Origin: an uncultured Pelagibacteraceae bacterium
GTDB taxonomy: Bacteria; Pseudomonadota; Alphaproteobacteria; Pelagibacterales; Pelagibacteraceae
DNA: 64,000 bases
NCBI GenBank assembly: GCA_902600485.1
Contig: CACKJD010000002.1
Span: forward strand, 62,001 to 126,000
Direction: 5' to 3'
Shown: in pieces, positions 25,831-35,229 of the stretch
Layout: each line of letters opens with the position of its first letter
Position numbering within the stretch: the stretch's first letter is position 1
Notes under the pieces: model-generated
What the model was told of the DNA's origin: nothing
Databases searched by the model: none
Seen by the model: the letters and a program-made list of their open reading frames with translations, nothing else
Position numbers and translations under genes: made by a program

Positions 25831-28451
25831 TACAAACCTTTAACTGTGATTGATATTTTATCAATATTTTTCTGTAATTCATTATAGTTATTTTTCTCTT
25901 GATCAACAATATTTTTTGGTGCCCTATCGACAAAACTTTTATTTGATAATCTTTTAGAAATTACATCTAATTCTGCCTCGTATTTGCTCTGTCTTTTAAG
26001 TAAATTCTCTTTAATTAATGACAGATCAACCGACTGATCAAAATAAATTTTAAATATATCACCTGCAATAACAAGATTTGCAGATGGTTTGTTTTTTTCA
26101 CTATCAAAGAAGTTATTAATTCTACCTAATCTTTTTAGTACAATTTCGTTTTTAATAATAAAATCCTGATCTTTTTTTGGTAAATTAGCTAATGACATAT
26201 CAACAAAAGAGCCAGGACTTACATTTAGTTCATTTTTAAAAGATCTTAGTTGGCTTATAAGATCAATTATTTTTTGTACTTCTTTTATATTTTTGTCACT
26301 TTTTATTTTATTTAAACTCCAATTTGTGTGCATTAAATAACTACTATTCAATTTATCGAGTTTATTCTTTAGCCAAAGTTCCTCTGTTATAAACGGGATA
26401 AATGGGTGTAATAAAACTAAGATTTCTTTGAAAACGTACGAAGTTGTTAATTTTACCTCATTAATAGATTTTTTGTCTTTAGAATTTAAAATGGTTTTTG
26501 AAAGCTCTAAATACCAATCACAATAAGAATGCCAAACAAACTGATAGATATTTCTAGCAGCTTCATCAAATCTGTATTCTTTAATGTTTTTTTCTATTTC
26601 CTTTGTTGTTTGATTTAACTCTGAAATTATCCATTTATTTATATTTAGTTTAATTTTTGGTGATTTTTTTGACTTTTTAAAATCACATTTATTCATAGAT
26701 AAAAAGTTATTTGCATTCCATAGCTTATTCAAAAAATTTCTATAGCCTTTTACTCTATCCTCAGAAAGTTTCACATCGCGTCCGGGTGAAGCCATTGATA
26801 ATAAAGTAAATCTTAATGCATCAGCGCTATACTTTTCTATTAACACTAAGGGATCAATAACATTTCCTTTAGATTTTGACATTTTTTGACCCTTCTCGTC
26901 TCTTACTAAAGCATGAACATAAATATCTTTAAAAGGTTCTTTATTTAAAAATTCCATTCCAAACATCATCATTCTTGCAACCCAAAAGAAGATAATATCA
27001 AAGCCTGTAACTAATACGGATGTTGGATAAAACTTTTTTAAATATTCATTTTTTTTTGGCCATCCCAAAGTTGCAAATGCCCATAAACCTGATGAGAACC
27101 ATGTATCTAATACATCTTCATCTCTAACTAATTCAACATCTTTTTTATATTTTTTCTTAGCAAGTTTTTTCGCTTCGTTTAAATTATTTGCAACAAATAT
27201 CTTTTTATCTGGACCATACCAAGCAGGTATTTGATGGCCCCACCATAACTGTCTTGAGATACACCAAGGCTCTATATTGTTCATCCATTGAAAATATGTT
27301 TTAGACCAATTTTTCGGAAAGAAACTTGTTTTTTTATTCTTAACTATTGTCTTTGCTTTTACAGATAACTTCTTTGCATCTGCAAACCATTGCTCAGTTA
27401 GATAAGGTTCGATAATAGAATTTGATCTATCACCATATGGAACTTTATTTTTTATTTTTTCCTCTTTAATTAATTTGTCACCTAATTCATTAAGTATTTT
27501 TTTTCGAGCCTCAAATCTATCCAATCCAATATACTCAATTGGTGCATTATTATTAATTTTACCATCTTCAGTGAAAATATTTATAATTTCTAATTTATTT
27601 CTTTTACCAACATCATAGTCATTAAAGTCGTGTGCAGGTGTAATTTTAACAGCTCCAGAACCTTGCTCTGGATCTGCATAATCATCAGCTATTATTTTAA
27701 TTTTTCTGTTAGTGATTGGTAAAATTACATTTTTTCCAATTAAATTTTGATATCTGTCATCTTTAGGATTTACAGCTACCGCTGTATCTCCGAGCATGGT
27801 TTCTGGCCTAGTTGTCGCAATTGTTATAAAATTTGACGAATTTTCTATTTGGTAATTTATGTAATATAGCTTTGAATTGACCTCTCTTTGATCAACCTCT
27901 AAATCCGATATAGCTGTTTTTAGAACCGTATCCCAATTTACTAATTTTTTTGACTTATAAATTAATCCTTTGTTGTACAAATCTATGAAAACTTTGATTA
28001 CAGATGAGGATAAATTTTTATCCATAGTAAATGCATTCCTTGACCAATCACAAGAGCATCCAAGTTTTTTAAGTTGATTAATAATTATTCCACCGTATTC
28101 ATTTTTCCACTCCCAAACTTTTTTTACAAATTTTTCCCTTCCGATGGATTTTTTATTAATATTTTGGCTTTCTAACTTTTTCTCTACTAAGGCCTGAGTT
28201 GCAATACCCGCATGGTCAGTTCCAGGTTGCCATAAGGTCTCGTAATTATTCATTCTATGATATCTAATTAATAAATCTTGGATCGTGTTGTTTAAAGCAT
28301 GCCCCATATGTAAGCTTCCAGTTACATTGGGTGGCGGTATTACAATTGAATATTTTTTCTTATTTTTTTTTGGTTTAAAAAGTTGTTTTTTTTCCCAATA
28401 GGAATAAATCTTATTTTCTACCTTTGTATGTATATATTTTTCTGAACTCAT
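25830..28451 (-). CDS. valS: Valyl-tRNA synthetase
   Basis: An 873-residue class I synthetase. Motifs seen: [15 protein letters not shown] (HIGH equivalent), the editing-domain [29 protein letters not shown], the anticodon-binding helical domain (about 600-740), and a C-terminal coiled coil (from about residue 800, [20 protein letters not shown]) typical of ValS. It charges tRNA-Val and edits misactivated threonine. Divergent from tRNA-Cys and first gene of the valS-ilvD-manC run. Confidence 0.97.
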   Translation of the reverse strand: MSSEKYIHTKVENKIYSYWEKKQLFKPKKNKKKYSIVIPPPNVTGSLHMGHALNNTIQDLLIRYHRMNNYETLWQPGTDHAGIATQALVEKKLESQNINKKSIGREKFVKKVWEWKNEYGGIIINQLKKLGCSCDWSRNAFTMDKNLSSSVIKVFIDLYNKGLIYKSKKLVNWDTVLKTAISDLEVDQREVNSKLYYINYQIENSSNFITIATTRPETMLGDTAVAVNPKDDRYQNLIGKNVILPITNRKIKIIADDYADPEQGSGAVKITPAHDFNDYDVGKRNKLEIINIFTEDGKINNNAPIEYIGLDRFEARKKILNELGDKLIKEEKIKNKVPYGDRSNSIIEPYLTEQWFADAKKLSVKAKTIVKNKKTSFFPKNWSKTYFQWMNNIEPWCISRQLWWGHQIPAWYGPDKKIFVANNLNEAKKLAKKKYKKDVELVRDEDVLDTWFSSGLWAFATLGWPKKNEYLKKFYPTSVLVTGFDIIFFWVARMMMFGMEFLNKEPFKDIYVHALVRDEKGQKMSKSKGNVIDPLVLIEKYSADALRFTLLSMASPGRDVKLSEDRVKGYRNFLNKLWNANNFLSMNKCDFKKSKKSPKIKLNINKWIISELNQTTKEIEKNIKEYRFDEAARNIYQFVWHSYCDWYLELSKTILNSKDKKSINEVKLTTSYVFKEILVLLHPFIPFITEELWLKNKLDKLNSSYLMHTNWSLNKIKSDKNIKEVQKIIDLISQLRSFKNELNVSPGSFVDMSLANLPKKDQDFIIKNEIVLKRLGRINNFFDSEKNKPSANLVIAGDIFKIYFDQSVDLSLIKENLLKRQSKYEAELDVISKRLSNKSFVDRAPKNIVDQEKNNYNELQKNIDKISITVKGL

Positions 28452-28569
28452 TAGTGATTTATAGTTTATAATTCAATAAACACATTAAACAACAATCAAA
28501 ATTAGATTGAATTTGATAGAATATTTCATATATAAACATCAAATAGATTGTTTTGTTAATCATTTTAAC

Positions 28570-28643
28570 GGTAACGTGGCGGAATGGTTACGCAGAGGAT
28601 TGCAAATCCTTGTATCCCGGTTCGATTCCGGGCGTTACCTCCA
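28570..28643 (+). tRNA. tRNA-Cys (GCA)
   Basis: 74 bases folding into a full cloverleaf. Acceptor GGTAACG pairs with CGTTACC (28633-28639), discriminator T, and CCA is encoded. The anticodon arm AGGAT-TGCAAAT-CCT gives anticodon GCA. The T arm (CCCGG-TTCGATT-CCGGG) is canonical. It lies between divergent valS and tRNA-Asn. Confidence 0.96.
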
Positions 28644-28694
28644 AAAAAAAGAGTTGTTTTAACCTCAAAAAAAAGTAAATTTTGATTTTTACAT

Positions 28695-28770
28695 TCCTCG
28701 GTAGCTCAGTTGGTAGAGCAGTTGACTGTTAATCAATTGGTCGCAGGTTCGAGTCCTGCCCGAGGAGCCA
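28695..28770 (+). tRNA. tRNA-Asn (GTT)
   Basis: 76 bases. Acceptor TCCTCGG pairs with CCGAGGA (28760-28766), discriminator G, and CCA is encoded. The anticodon loop CTGTTAA gives GTT. The T arm (GCAGG-TTCGAGT-CCTGC) is canonical. It follows tRNA-Cys by 51 bases and ends 2 bp before the stop of the convergent XRE gene. Confidence 0.96.
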
Positions 28771-28772
28771 GA

Positions 28773-29144
28773 CTATCCAATCTTAGCTACTTTGTTGACT
28801 ACAGTATCCAAACTTTTAGTAAATTTAATCTTTTGATCACTAGAAAGTTCTGAATATACTTTTAATAAAAAGTTATAATTTATACTTAAATGACCTTCTT
28901 TAATTTTTTCAGCATTTATTAAGTATTCTGAAAAATCTTCAAAAAAATAACTTATTGGAACTTTTAAATAGTTAGAAAGTTGTAACAATCTCATTGAACT
29001 AACACCATTTGTTCCTTTTTCGTATTTTTGAATTTGTTGAAATGTAACGTTGATTGCTTTAGCTACTTTGGTTTGAGTTAAACCTAATGCTAAGCGTCTT
29101 AACTTAAGCTTGCTACCTAAGTGTTTATTAAAATTATCTTCCAT
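28773..29144 (-). CDS. XRE-family helix-turn-helix regulator
   Basis: A 123-residue protein with a Cro/C1-type HTH in residues 8-65 (LKLRRLALGLTQTKVAKAIN then FQQIQKYEKGTNGVSSMRLL), followed by a helical C-terminus that may dimerise. A strong GAGGGG ribosome-binding site lies five bases before the ATG. Alphaproteobacteria often carry one or two such stand-alone regulators. Its targets are not apparent. It is flanked by tRNA-Asn and the aap operon, and an imperfect GGATA/TATCC inverted repeat at 29163-29181 could be a self-operator. Confidence 0.85.
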   Translation of the reverse strand: MEDNFNKHLGSKLKLRRLALGLTQTKVAKAINVTFQQIQKYEKGTNGVSSMRLLQLSNYLKVPISYFFEDFSEYLINAEKIKEGHLSINYNFLLKVYSELSSDQKIKFTKSLDTVVNKVAKIG

Positions 29145-29293
29145 TAAGACCCCTCGTAAAAAGGATAATTGAACTCTATCCTGAGGGTTTATGCAAGCAC
29201 AAAAAAAATTATTTTTTGGTGAATTATGGGGCTTGACAATCTGAAAAATCTAAAAAATTGCTGTGAAAAATAAGCTATATTTGGTAGTTAAAA

Positions 29294-30028
29294 TTATAAA
29301 ATTTGACTTAAAAATAGCTTTGTACGATCACTTTTTGGATTTGCAAAAAATTCTTTGGTTGTATTTTTTTCAACAATCATACCTTCATCCATAAAAATTA
29401 CTTCATCTGCTACTTCTTTAGCAAATCCCATTTCATGTGTAACTACAATCATTGTCATTCCACCTTTTGCTAGGTTTACCATTGCATCTAAAACCTCTTT
29501 AATCATCTCCGGATCTAATGCAGAAGTAGGTTCATCAAATAACATTATTTTTGGCTCCATACATAATGCTCTTGCAATAGCAGATCTTTGTTGTTGACCA
29601 CCAGATAATTGTCCAGGAAATTTATAAGCCTGATCAGCTATTTGAACTTGCTCTAATTGTTTTAAAGCTAACTCTTCTGCCTTCTTTTTTGGCATTTTTT
29701 TTACCCATATAGGTGCTAATGTGCAGTTATCTAATATTGATAAATGTGGAAATAAGTTAAATTGTTGAAAAACCATTCCAACCTCAGCTCTAATTTCCTC
29801 AATATTCTTTGTATTTTCATTTAATTCATTACCATCAACAATTATTGTACCTTCTTGATGTTCCTCAAGTCTATTTATACATCTTATTAAGGTAGATTTT
29901 CCTGATCCTGATGGACCACACACTACAATTTTTTGTTTTGGTTTAACGTCTAAATTAATATTTTTTAAAACTTGAAAATCACCAAACCACTTATTTACAT
30001 CATTTATTTTAATTATTGGTTCAGACAT
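29294..30028 (-). CDS. aapP: General L-amino-acid ABC transporter ATP-binding protein
   Basis: A 244-residue polar amino-acid ABC ATPase. It has Walker [11 protein letters not shown]-loop [13 protein letters not shown], signature LSGGQQQRS, Walker [16 protein letters not shown] and switch His VVTHEMGF. It energises uptake of many L-amino acids through AapQM. It is the last gene of aapJ-aapQ-aapM-aapP, starting just after the aapM stop. Confidence 0.95.
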   Translation of the reverse strand: MSEPIIKINDVNKWFGDFQVLKNINLDVKPKQKIVVCGPSGSGKSTLIRCINRLEEHQEGTIIVDGNELNENTKNIEEIRAEVGMVFQQFNLFPHLSILDNCTLAPIWVKKMPKKKAEELALKQLEQVQIADQAYKFPGQLSGGQQQRSAIARALCMEPKIMLFDEPTSALDPEMIKEVLDAMVNLAKGGMTMIVVTHEMGFAKEVADEVIFMDEGMIVEKNTTKEFFANPKSDRTKLFLSQIL

Positions 30029-31297
30029 TTATCTCTCAGTTTTATATTTTTGTTCGAGATTATAACTATATTTACTCATTGCATAGCAAATTATCCAAAA
30101 AATTATGGCTGCAAAAATATAGCCTTCCATTGCAAATCCAAGCCATTTAGGATTAGTTTTTGCAAGAGCAAGCATTCCCGCAATTTCGGCTAAGCCAACG
30201 ACAAAAATTAATGGTGTATCTTTAACTAAAGCTAAAAATGTATTTGCTATACCCGGTATCACTAATTTTAAAGCCTGAGGAAGAATAACAAAAATATGCA
30301 TTTTCCAATAACCCATACCCAATGATTTTGCTGCATCGTATTGGCCTCTTGGTAATGCTTGTAGTCCGCCTCTTATAACCTCCGCACAATAAGCCGCTTC
30401 AAATAAAGTAATTGCAATAATTACTCTTACAAGTTTATCCATAAAAAAGTCTTCAGGTAAAAACATAGGAAACATCACTGAAGACATAAATAATACTGTT
30501 ATTAAAGGAACACCTCTCCAAAATTCGATATAACAAATAGAAACATATTTAACTGCTGGTAAGTTTGATCTTCTTCCTAAAGCAAGGATCATGCCCAGCG
30601 GAAAACAGAAGATTAAACAAAAAAATGAGACAATGAAAGTCAACGATAATCCTCCCCAAGCACCTGTCTCAACCCAGACTAAACCAAAAGCACCGCCAGA
30701 AATTAAATAGTAAATTATTAAAAAAGCGATTATTGGATAAATCACAACATAATAAAGTGCTAAATATTTTTTTAAATTTTCTTTAAAGAAGTAACCAACA
30801 AAGCCTAAAGCAATAACTAAAATAAATGCTGAATTTATCCTCCAATGAAGCTCATTTGGATACATTCCATACATAAATCTTTTAAACCATACTTTAATGT
30901 AAGTCCAACAAGCGCCAGTTCCAGTACAAGCTGCTTTCGTATCACCAGAAATATTTGCATCAAGTACCATCCAACTTAATGCAGGAGGAATTGCTTTTAG
31001 GATGGTAAAAATGATTAATAATGTTAGTAAAGCATTAAAATTAGATGGGTTTATATGTTTATTAATGTTATCTACTAATTTAATACCACTATATTCCATT
31101 CTTATAAATGAAAGACCTATAAATCCAATAATTAATGGAAAAAATAAATTTAAATTTCCTGGTAAAAAAGAAGTAATATTTAAATCGAAAAAAGAATAAA
31201 CAAAAACATCAAATATAGCTAATGAAAGTAAAAATGAGCCTATATAAATATTTGTTATAGGGTTGCTGGTTTTAATCTTTGATAAACTTATGTTCAT
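30029..31297 (-). CDS. aapM: General L-amino-acid ABC transporter permease AapM
   Basis: A 422-residue HisMQ-family permease with extra N-terminal membrane helices before the C-terminal transport core (from about 215), as in rhizobial AapM. The coupling loop is GQYDAAKSLGMGYWKMHIFVILPQ. A periplasmic loop near residues 110-140 contains two cysteines in the CTGTGACW stretch. It lies 1 bp from aapQ and directly before aapP. Confidence 0.93.
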   Translation of the reverse strand: MNISLSKIKTSNPITNIYIGSFLLSLAIFDVFVYSFFDLNITSFLPGNLNLFFPLIIGFIGLSFIRMEYSGIKLVDNINKHINPSNFNALLTLLIIFTILKAIPPALSWMVLDANISGDTKAACTGTGACWTYIKVWFKRFMYGMYPNELHWRINSAFILVIALGFVGYFFKENLKKYLALYYVVIYPIIAFLIIYYLISGGAFGLVWVETGAWGGLSLTFIVSFFCLIFCFPLGMILALGRRSNLPAVKYVSICYIEFWRGVPLITVLFMSSVMFPMFLPEDFFMDKLVRVIIAITLFEAAYCAEVIRGGLQALPRGQYDAAKSLGMGYWKMHIFVILPQALKLVIPGIANTFLALVKDTPLIFVVGLAEIAGMLALAKTNPKWLGFAMEGYIFAAIIFWIICYAMSKYSYNLEQKYKTER

Positions 31298-31298
31298 T

Positions 31299-32450
31299 TT
31301 ATTTTTCTTTAATTTCTATTCTTTTGTTGTACCAGTTCATCAAAGCAGCAATTGACAAACTTATTGTTAAATAAGTTAACATTGTAATTCCTACAATCTC
31401 TATAGCTTTTCCAGTTTGCATTAATGCTGTACCTGCAAAAACTAATACTAAATCAGGATACGCAATAGCAGCTGCTAATGATGAGTTTTTTGTTAAATTT
31501 AAATATTGATTAGTAGTTGGTGGTATTATTATTCTTAGTGCTTGAGGCATGATTACTAATTTTAAAATTTGATTTGGGTTTAATCCTACTGATGCAGCGG
31601 CCTCTTTTTGTCCTTTACTTATGCCTTGAATTCCTGCTCTTACACATTCAGCAACAAATGTTGATGTATATAAAGACAAGGCAACTACTAATGCAATTAA
31701 TTCAGGTGGTAATGCAATACCGCCTTCAAATATAAAAGATGTTTGAGCTAATTGTTTTAAAACAGGTAACTCGAAATCAAGTTTAACACCTCCTATTAAA
31801 AATGATAGCAAAGGCAAAATAATCAATAATCCAATTGAAATATAGAAAACAGGTAATTGTTTACCTTCTCTTTCTTGAAGTTTTCTCGCATAAATTCTTA
31901 TAAAAATTATTGAAACTATTGCAGCTATCAAACATGATAAAAATACGTTTAAATTTTCCCATATCATTGATGGTATGTAATAACCTTTTATTGTCATATA
32001 GGTTACGCCAAACCATGGCTCTGCAGTTTCTGGTAAAGGTAGTGCTCTTAAAGCAGCATAATACCAAAAGAATATTTGTAATAATAATGGTATGTTTCTA
32101 AAAAACTCTACGTACCAAGCAGCAGAATTTCTTATAAGAAAATTTTGAGATAGCCTTGCAACACCAATTATAACACCTAAAATTGTACAAAATATTATTC
32201 CTAAAAAAGATACTAAAAGTGTGTTTAATAAAGCTACTACATAAGCCCATGCATAAGAGTCTTGACCATCATAGTCGAGCAATGTGAATTGCATATCAAA
32301 CGATGCTTCTTGTTTTAGAAAGCCAAAACCAAAATCTATACCCCTGTTATCCATGTTGACTTGAGCATTAATAGTAAAGAAACCAAATATTAGGATTACA
32401 AAAAGAATCGTTAAAATTTGCGGAATGAGTTTTTTAATTTTGTTGTTCAT
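31299..32450 (-). CDS. aapQ: General L-amino-acid ABC transporter permease AapQ
   Basis: A 383-residue HisMQ-family permease with the FNIPLLLQIFFWYYA-like core split by an insert, and the coupling loop GQKEAAASVGLNPNQILKLVIMPQ. With AapM it forms the membrane channel of a broad amino-acid importer. It is separated from aapJ by a terminator hairpin, so it probably depends on readthrough. Confidence 0.93.
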   Translation of the reverse strand: MNNKIKKLIPQILTILFVILIFGFFTINAQVNMDNRGIDFGFGFLKQEASFDMQFTLLDYDGQDSYAWAYVVALLNTLLVSFLGIIFCTILGVIIGVARLSQNFLIRNSAAWYVEFFRNIPLLLQIFFWYYAALRALPLPETAEPWFGVTYMTIKGYYIPSMIWENLNVFLSCLIAAIVSIIFIRIYARKLQEREGKQLPVFYISIGLLIILPLLSFLIGGVKLDFELPVLKQLAQTSFIFEGGIALPPELIALVVALSLYTSTFVAECVRAGIQGISKGQKEAAASVGLNPNQILKLVIMPQALRIIIPPTTNQYLNLTKNSSLAAAIAYPDLVLVFAGTALMQTGKAIEIVGITMLTYLTISLSIAALMNWYNKRIEIKEK

Positions 32451-32463
32451 TAACTCTATATAT

Positions 32464-32495
32464 AAAAAAAGGGCTAGAAAAATCTAGCCCTTTTT
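32464..32495 (-). terminator. Intrinsic terminator between aapJ and aapQ
   Basis: GGGCTAGA (32471-32478) pairs perfectly with TCTAGCCC (32483-32490) around an AAAA loop. Flanking A7 and T5 runs give a U-tract in the minus-strand RNA. It sits 18 bp after the aapJ stop and 14 bp before the aapQ start, like the pstS/pstC terminator. Confidence 0.9.
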
Positions 32496-32512
32496 GAAGA
32501 TTTTAAAAGAAA

Positions 32513-33550
32513 TTATCTTGCTGGTGGAACGTATAAAATTCCGCCTTTTGTCCAAAGTTGATTTGGACCTCTGTCTGGTAAAATACCAGTATCAGCTATA
32601 TTTCTTTTATAACTTTCACCGTAGTTACCAACTTGCTTGATAATTCTTAGGTTCCACTCGTTATCTAAACCGAATGCTGCACCCATTTCACCTTCAGCTC
32701 CAACTAATCTTTTGATTGCTGGGTTATCTGAAGTTTTCATAGAGTCAGCGTTTGCAGAAGTAATTCCATACTCCTCAGCTTCGATCATAGTATTCAAAGA
32801 CCATCTTACAATGTCTTCCCATACAGCATCACCTTGTCTTACAACTGGTCCTAAAGGCTCTTTAGAAATAGTTTCTGGTAACACAATGTGCTCATTTGGG
32901 TTTTTCATTTTAGTTCTTTGAGCTGCTAAACCTGATTTGTCAGTTGTGTAAGTATCACATCTTCCAGCATCATATGCAGCAACAACTTCATCAGCCTTTT
33001 CAAAAGCTACTGGCTCATATTTAATTCCTTTTGAATTAAAGAAATCTCTCATATTTAGCTCAGTTGTTGTACCAATGTTAGTACAAGCTGAAATACCATC
33101 TTTAAATTGGCTTGTTGAAGTTATTCCAGAGCTTTTTCTGACCATGAAACCTTGACCATCATAGAAGTTTACTCCTACGAAAGTAAGTCCGATGTCAGCA
33201 TCTCTAGATAGTGTCCAAGTAGTGTTTCTTGATAAAATATCAATTTCACCTGATGTTAAAGCTGTAAATCTTTCTTTAGCACTTAGTGGAGTGAATTTTA
33301 CTTTATTCGCATCACCAAGAACTGCAGCAGCAACAGCTCTGCAAACATCAACGTCTATTCCAGTCCAATTTCCAGATGCATCTGCATTTGAAAAACCTGG
33401 TAGACCTTGTGAAACACCACATCTAACAAAACCCTTTTTTTGAGTGTTTTTTAGAGTTTTTGACTTTTTAGCCATTGCCTCTGTTGTAAAAGCAAACACA
33501 ACAGCGATCATTGCTACTAAAGAAGTCAATTGTTTTAAGTGTTTAAACAT
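32513..33550 (-). CDS. aapJ: General L-amino-acid periplasmic binding protein
   Basis: A 345-residue periplasmic receptor of the polar amino-acid family. A signal peptide (cleavage likely after EAMA) is followed by LKNTQKKGFVRCGVSQGLPGFSNADASGNW, the AapJ/BztA hallmark, and by DVCRAVAAAVLGDANKVKF. A longer reading from 33592 adds 14 residues. The ATG at 33550 is chosen for its GAGGAAA ribosome-binding site and signal peptide. It probably serves broad amino-acid scavenging. The 18-bp and 15-bp palindromes in its leader may be regulator sites. Confidence 0.95.
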   Translation of the reverse strand: MFKHLKQLTSLVAMIAVVFAFTTEAMAKKSKTLKNTQKKGFVRCGVSQGLPGFSNADASGNWTGIDVDVCRAVAAAVLGDANKVKFTPLSAKERFTALTSGEIDILSRNTTWTLSRDADIGLTFVGVNFYDGQGFMVRKSSGITSTSQFKDGISACTNIGTTTELNMRDFFNSKGIKYEPVAFEKADEVVAAYDAGRCDTYTTDKSGLAAQRTKMKNPNEHIVLPETISKEPLGPVVRQGDAVWEDIVRWSLNTMIEAEEYGITSANADSMKTSDNPAIKRLVGAEGEMGAAFGLDNEWNLRIIKQVGNYGESYKRNIADTGILPDRGPNQLWTKGGILYVPPAR

Positions 33551-33569
33551 ATATTTCCTCTTACGTTGT

Positions 33570-33587
33570 TTATTTGTTAACAAATAA
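33570..33587. promoter_or_regulatory. 18-bp perfect palindrome in the aapJ leader
   Basis: TTATTTGTTAACAAATAA is an exact inverted repeat 19 bp upstream of the aapJ ATG. A second perfect palindrome, ATTAACT-A-AGTTAAT, lies at 33606-33620. These may be operators or RNA-level hairpins, but palindromes of this size are not rare in AT-rich DNA. Confidence 0.3.
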
Positions 33588-33721
33588 TTCAAAATAAATT
33601 TTTGAATTAACTAAGTTAATCATTTAAATAAAATTTGATCAACGTAAATCAAATAACTTTCATGATCAAAATGTCACTAATTATTAATCAAAAATTAGTC
33701 AAAACAACCTAAGGTAGAAAT

Positions 33722-33798
33722 TGGCGCGCCCTGAAGGATTCGAACCTCCGACCCACGGTTTAGAAAACCGTTGCTCTATCCAGCTGAGCTAAGGGCGC
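33722..33798 (-). tRNA. tRNA-Arg (TCT)
   Basis: 77 bases on the minus strand. Acceptor GCGCCCT pairs with AGGGCGC, discriminator G, and CCA is encoded (33722-33724). The anticodon arm ACGGT-TTTCTAA-ACCGT gives TCT, reading AGA/AGG. The T arm (GGAGG-TTCGAAT-CCTTC) has one non-Watson-Crick pair at its end. Confidence 0.95.
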
Positions 33799-33825
33799 AA
33801 TAGAATAAGTATTTATAATACTTAA

Positions 33826-35229
33826 TTAAGTTTTAAAAAAGAACTTTTTACAAATTATTAATATAGATATTAGTTCAACTCTACCGATTATCATAAAAAA
33901 CATTAATGATAGTTTTGAAAATAATGATAAATCGTAAAAAGTAAAATTATTAATACCTGAGGTGAATGAGTTAACTGTATTCATTAAAGTTAATATTGAT
34001 AGTCTAAATGCATCTTCACTATTAATACCAGAGATAGTCAACATTAAAGACAATATCGATAATGATAAAATAAAAATTATGACTGACACAAAATATTTAT
34101 AAAAATCATCATTTGAGAAACTTAAGTTAAAAAAGGATAACCTATTTGTGAATAAACTTTTAGGTTTTGAGTGAGAAACTAGTTCATTAATTGAAAATTT
34201 AAATAATAAAAGTAATTTAAAAAATCTTATACCTGAGCTTGTTGAAAAGAAAGAACCCCCTATAATTATTAGGATTAGAAAAATAAAAGACAAATCTTTA
34301 GGAACATTAAGAGAAAAACCAATATTTGAAATAGAGCTACAAATAGCAAGTAAAATTGATGAGAAATTATCATCAATATTTAAAAAAAGGAAAAAGAAAC
34401 TTACTAAGAAGATTAAATACAAACCTAAATATAAGTCTTCTAAAAAAAAATTAATATTTCTTCTATGAAAAAAAACTAAATTATAAGTAAAAAAAAGACT
34501 AAAAAAAGATACTAACATCATCACGGATAATACAATTTCTTTAAATTTAGTATTAATAATTATATCTAAATTATTTACAGGTAAAAAACCCCCCGATGAA
34601 ATTAGAGTTAATGATAAATTAAATGAGTTAAAAGCCCTTAAATCAGATAAATATAAAACTATAAAAATCGTGATTGTTAATATTAAATAAACAATACTAA
34701 TTTTAAAACATTGCTTAATAGTTTCGTTAGAGTTAAAATTTATGAAATTTGTTAATGATTTTTTTAAGTTTTTATCAAAAATATCAATTAAAAGTATTAT
34801 CGATATCAAAAAATATAACCCCCCTAACCATTGTGTAGAGGATCTCCATAATAGTAAACTTTCATCTAAATGTTTAAGATTATTAAATATTGTAAATCCT
34901 GTTGATGTAAAACCAGATATGGCTTCAAAATACGAGTCTACAAAACTAATTTTATTAATAATGAGATAATATGGTATTGAAAGCAATATTGGCAATATAA
35001 AATAACCTAATACAACAGTTAATATTTTTTGGTATATTGATATTTTTTTTATATTTTTTTTATTAAAAAAAGCAACTGAACCTAATAATAATGAAACTAT
35101 AAAGGTAAAAATAAAGTTATCAATATTAAGATATAATTTAAAATAATAACAATATAAAATATTCAAAAAAGACAATACAGAAATAAATAAAGAAAATATA
35201 CCTAAGTATAAATGAGTAAAATTAATCAT
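33826..35229 (-). CDS. trkH: TrkH-family potassium uptake protein
   Basis: A 467-residue membrane protein with about ten hydrophobic segments, the pore subunit of Trk potassium uptake. Filter-loop regions around SGFTSTGFTIFNNL and SSGIRFFKLLLLF match TrkH/KtrB pore motifs. It is the last gene of ntrY-ntrX-trkA-trkH and starts directly after trkA, its regulatory partner. Many alphaproteobacteria have hfq-hflX after trkA instead. Confidence 0.9.
   Translation of the reverse strand: MINFTHLYLGIFSLFISVLSFLNILYCYYFKLYLNIDNFIFTFIVSLLLGSVAFFNKKNIKKISIYQKILTVVLGYFILPILLSIPYYLIINKISFVDSYFEAISGFTSTGFTIFNNLKHLDESLLLWRSSTQWLGGLYFLISIILLIDIFDKNLKKSLTNFINFNSNETIKQCFKISIVYLILTITIFIVLYLSDLRAFNSFNLSLTLISSGGFLPVNNLDIIINTKFKEIVLSVMMLVSFFSLFFTYNLVFFHRRNINFFLEDLYLGLYLIFLVSFFFLFLNIDDNFSSILLAICSSISNIGFSLNVPKDLSFIFLILIIIGGSFFSTSSGIRFFKLLLLFKFSINELVSHSKPKSLFTNRLSFFNLSFSNDDFYKYFVSVIIFILSLSILSLMLTISGINSEDAFRLSILTLMNTVNSFTSGINNFTFYDLSLFSKLSLMFFMIIGRVELISILIICKKFFFKT

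Noticed and set aside
29201-29217. A/T-only inverted repeat near the XRE promoter
   Set aside because: Runs of A and T make such repeats common here; no GC pairs to support a terminator.
29234-29239. TTGACA word on the plus strand upstream of the XRE gene
   Set aside because: It points toward the 3' end of aapP on the wrong strand for any gene, and no suitable -10 element follows at 16-18 bp.
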